Below, one piece after another: positions 19,011 to 20,661 of a stretch of 20,661 nt of DNA. This DNA is from Paraglomus occultum. Lineage: Eukaryota; Glomeromycota; Glomeromycetes; Paraglomerales; Paraglomeraceae. The stretch is from assembly GCA_910592205.1 (NCBI GenBank), contig CAJVPJ010000621.1, positions 1 to 20,661 on the forward strand, read 5' to 3'. Numbering within the stretch: the stretch's first letter is position 1; each line of letters opens with the position of its first letter. Made by a program: the position numbers and the translations under genes. The notes below the pieces were generated by a model. That model made no database searches. It was not told where the DNA came from and saw only the letters and a program-made list of their open reading frames with translations.

Positions 19011-19034
19011 CAGTCAACTGTTGTACTCTCCGCA
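19011..19034 (+). mobile_element. Solo end related to the pogo-type MITE
   Basis: TA followed by CAGTCAACTGTTGTACTCTCC shares CAGTCAACT with the MITE at 17570, in the same orientation and also after TA. No matching right end is seen downstream, so it is either a truncated relative or chance. Confidence 0.3.
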
Positions 19035-20480
19035 TATGCTTCCAATTTGTGACTCGGGCGTAAAATATGTGTTCACAGGCACATGACTAGAAACAATGTT
19101 TGCTAATGTTATGGTCTGAATGTACACGGCACTCTCGACAGAAGACTTCGATTTAATCTGGTAGACAATGATAAGCGACATCTTAGAATAATTATATCAA
19201 AATATATTTAATTTTCGAATCAATGACCGGCAGGCCACAAAATTTATTATTATACAAACTTTTTGTCAATTTACACACACCAACATAAACAAACATTATC
19301 ATATTTTTCTTGCATTTATTTCTCAATAAATTTTATAAATACAATTAATGCAACGGTGGTTGGCTAAACTTATATTTACACAAAATACTGTTATTCGTGA
19401 CTGCCACATATTGCCGATTATAAATAGAAAATTAATTACATAAACAGTTGTGACTATGTTTAAAAATAAACGGTGAGCGAATTAAATTTTAGCTTAATAC
19501 TGAATTAATTATTACATCTTGTACGTTATACTAAATAGACTATATTGTTAGTCAAAAAGTTTCAATCGTCTATTTTTACACAAAGAAAATGGGAATCAAA
19601 AATTATCCGAATTGTTACAATTTCCTTATTGGTTTGAAAACTAGACATCAGAACAATGGTTTTAGTCACCAATAAAAATTGCAGATTTTTATTTTCACTT
19701 GCTTTCCAACGTGACAGTTAGGCGATGGATTAATAATTGACCGTGGACAAAAAATAAAGAGCATCCATACTCAGAAAGACACAATAAGACTGTTAATCAA
19801 CAGTAACAAAAAAAAAGCCGATATTGGGCTAACATGAAGATTTTTCTCATAATTATTAGACGCAATGCATACGACTCGCCACAATAACTACATGTGTAGA
19901 CGAATATTCCAAGATTAAGGGAAGGTTAATCTGATGAGTGTAGAATTATGCCTATCCGTTCGACGTCGCATCGAATTCTTTACACTCTTCCCTAGCAAGG
20001 TATTAACTCTTCACTAAGTGTGAGAGTAACTAATTGCAGCAAATACAAATAACTTATCTCATAAAAACACAACATTTCATAAGCTAGAGATATATTATTA
20101 TGTTATATCAGATGATCTAAAGTCATCAAAACTTTAAACTCACTAATCTCTTTAATCGTTAATACGATATTTAGCTATGCTAGCGCGGAAATCACTCCTG
20201 AAGAACAAGTTGAGTACTCCACTTATGATTATTTTTACGTTAGCAATATACGCATATCCGATCTAAGAACAGCGTTATAATTAGTGAAGAATAAGAAGAC
20301 TAAACGTAGAGACATGTTTAAATAAATAAACCGAACACAGTAATTGGAAGGGTCGGCTGAAATATTGTATAACAATTCAACGAAATATTTTAAAATAAAG
20401 TCACGCAATCAAAACTTTACAATCACCCCGCGTTGGTTGTTATATTTTTTATAGCGTACTGCAAGTAAAAAGTATTAGAC
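19035..20480. other. AT-rich intergenic region, nothing recognised
   Basis: About 1.4 kb without ORFs of note, repeats with clear structure, or RNA gene signatures. It is presumably intergenic or decayed sequence upstream of the gene starting at 20627. Confidence 0.5.
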
Positions 20481-20488
20481 TATAAATG

Positions 20489-20529
20489 CACCTCTTACGT
20501 TGCAAGGTGAACGGACGTAATATAAGAGG
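20489..20529. repeat. Inverted repeat in the upstream region of the last gene
   Basis: CACCTCTTACGTT and ACGTAATATAAGAGG can pair (CCTCTTA with TAAGAGG plus an ACGT core on each side) across a short loop. It lies about 100-140 nt upstream of the ATG at 20627. It could be a binding site or a 5' UTR structure. Confidence 0.4.
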
Positions 20530-20626
20530 CGTCGCAAAGATTCGTGCAAATAAGTGTAATGTAACACAGTGTTGAGACTTACATTTGTGTTCATTCGAAA
20601 AGAATTTTCTAATTCAAACTGTTACC

Positions 20627-20661
20627 ATGTCGTTAGCATCAGAGATTCTTAATGATCCTGC
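20627..20661 (+). CDS. Probable start of a protein-coding gene, cut by window end
   Basis: ATG in the context GTTACCATGTCG (A at -3) opens a frame reading MSLASEILNDP to the window edge. The upstream 150 nt is T- and A-rich with moderately structured sequence, as expected of a promoter and 5' UTR. Too little is present to name the product. Confidence 0.45.
   Translation, partial: MSLASEILNDP

Noticed and set aside
1-20661. CRISPR array, bacterial operons or phage features
   Set aside because: The genes are spliced eukaryotic genes; no evenly spaced direct repeats with unique spacers are present.

Overview
The window looks like nuclear DNA from an AT-rich, intron-rich eukaryote, most likely an early-diverging fungus. 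An arbuscular mycorrhizal (Glomeromycotina-type) fungus is my best guess. The reasons are the fungal look of the citrate-carrier and ALG5 proteins, many short GT-AG introns (about 75-170 nt), AT-rich gene-free stretches with decayed repeats, and remnants of RNI-like leucine-rich repeats, which are abundant in such fungi. The species cannot be fixed from the sequence alone.

Three complete housekeeping genes can be modelled exon by exon, with every splice phase closing. (1) PCF11 (+, 6883-11608, nine exons, 776 aa) is a cleavage/polyadenylation and transcription-termination factor with an N-terminal CTD-interacting domain, Gln/Pro-rich linkers and two C-terminal zinc fingers. (2) A mitochondrial tricarboxylate (citrate) carrier of the CTP1/SLC25A1 type (+, 12581-14099, eight exons, 292 aa) needs one GC-AG intron to stay in frame. 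(3) ALG5 (-, 16636-15342, four exons, 319 aa) is dolichyl-phosphate beta-glucosyltransferase of the ER. The carrier and ALG5 are convergent, with 1.2 kb between their stops. A fourth gene probably begins at 20627 and runs off the right edge. The genes show no shared pathway; this is ordinary fungal gene order.

Left of PCF11 (1-6600) the DNA is repeat-derived. Two inverted copies of one LTR (window start-376 and 1643-2060) bracket 1.27 kb with no transposase or polyprotein. A degenerate three-copy tandem repeat follows. Then come two blocks of a decayed LRR gene (2891-3090 and 4003-4338), separated by about 0.9 kb of unrelated sequence that looks like an insertion and contains 11-bp and 19-bp minisatellites. 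Stretches 4600-6590 and 16690-20480 hold almost nothing recognisable. The exceptions are a clear 153-bp pogo/Tigger-type MITE with TA duplications (17570-17722), possible relatives of its ends, and a few unassigned small ORFs.

Items most worth a second look: the convergent LTR pair as a potential double-stranded RNA source; the interrupted LRR pseudogene; an antisense Cys/Gly-rich reading frame with one in-frame TGA inside the 1.3-kb PCF11 intron; the GC-AG intron of the carrier; a 14-bp palindrome containing CGG-N6-CCG upstream of the carrier; and a structured, relatively GC-rich repeat-like block between the carrier and ALG5. I did not find convincing evidence of a wholly new biological system.
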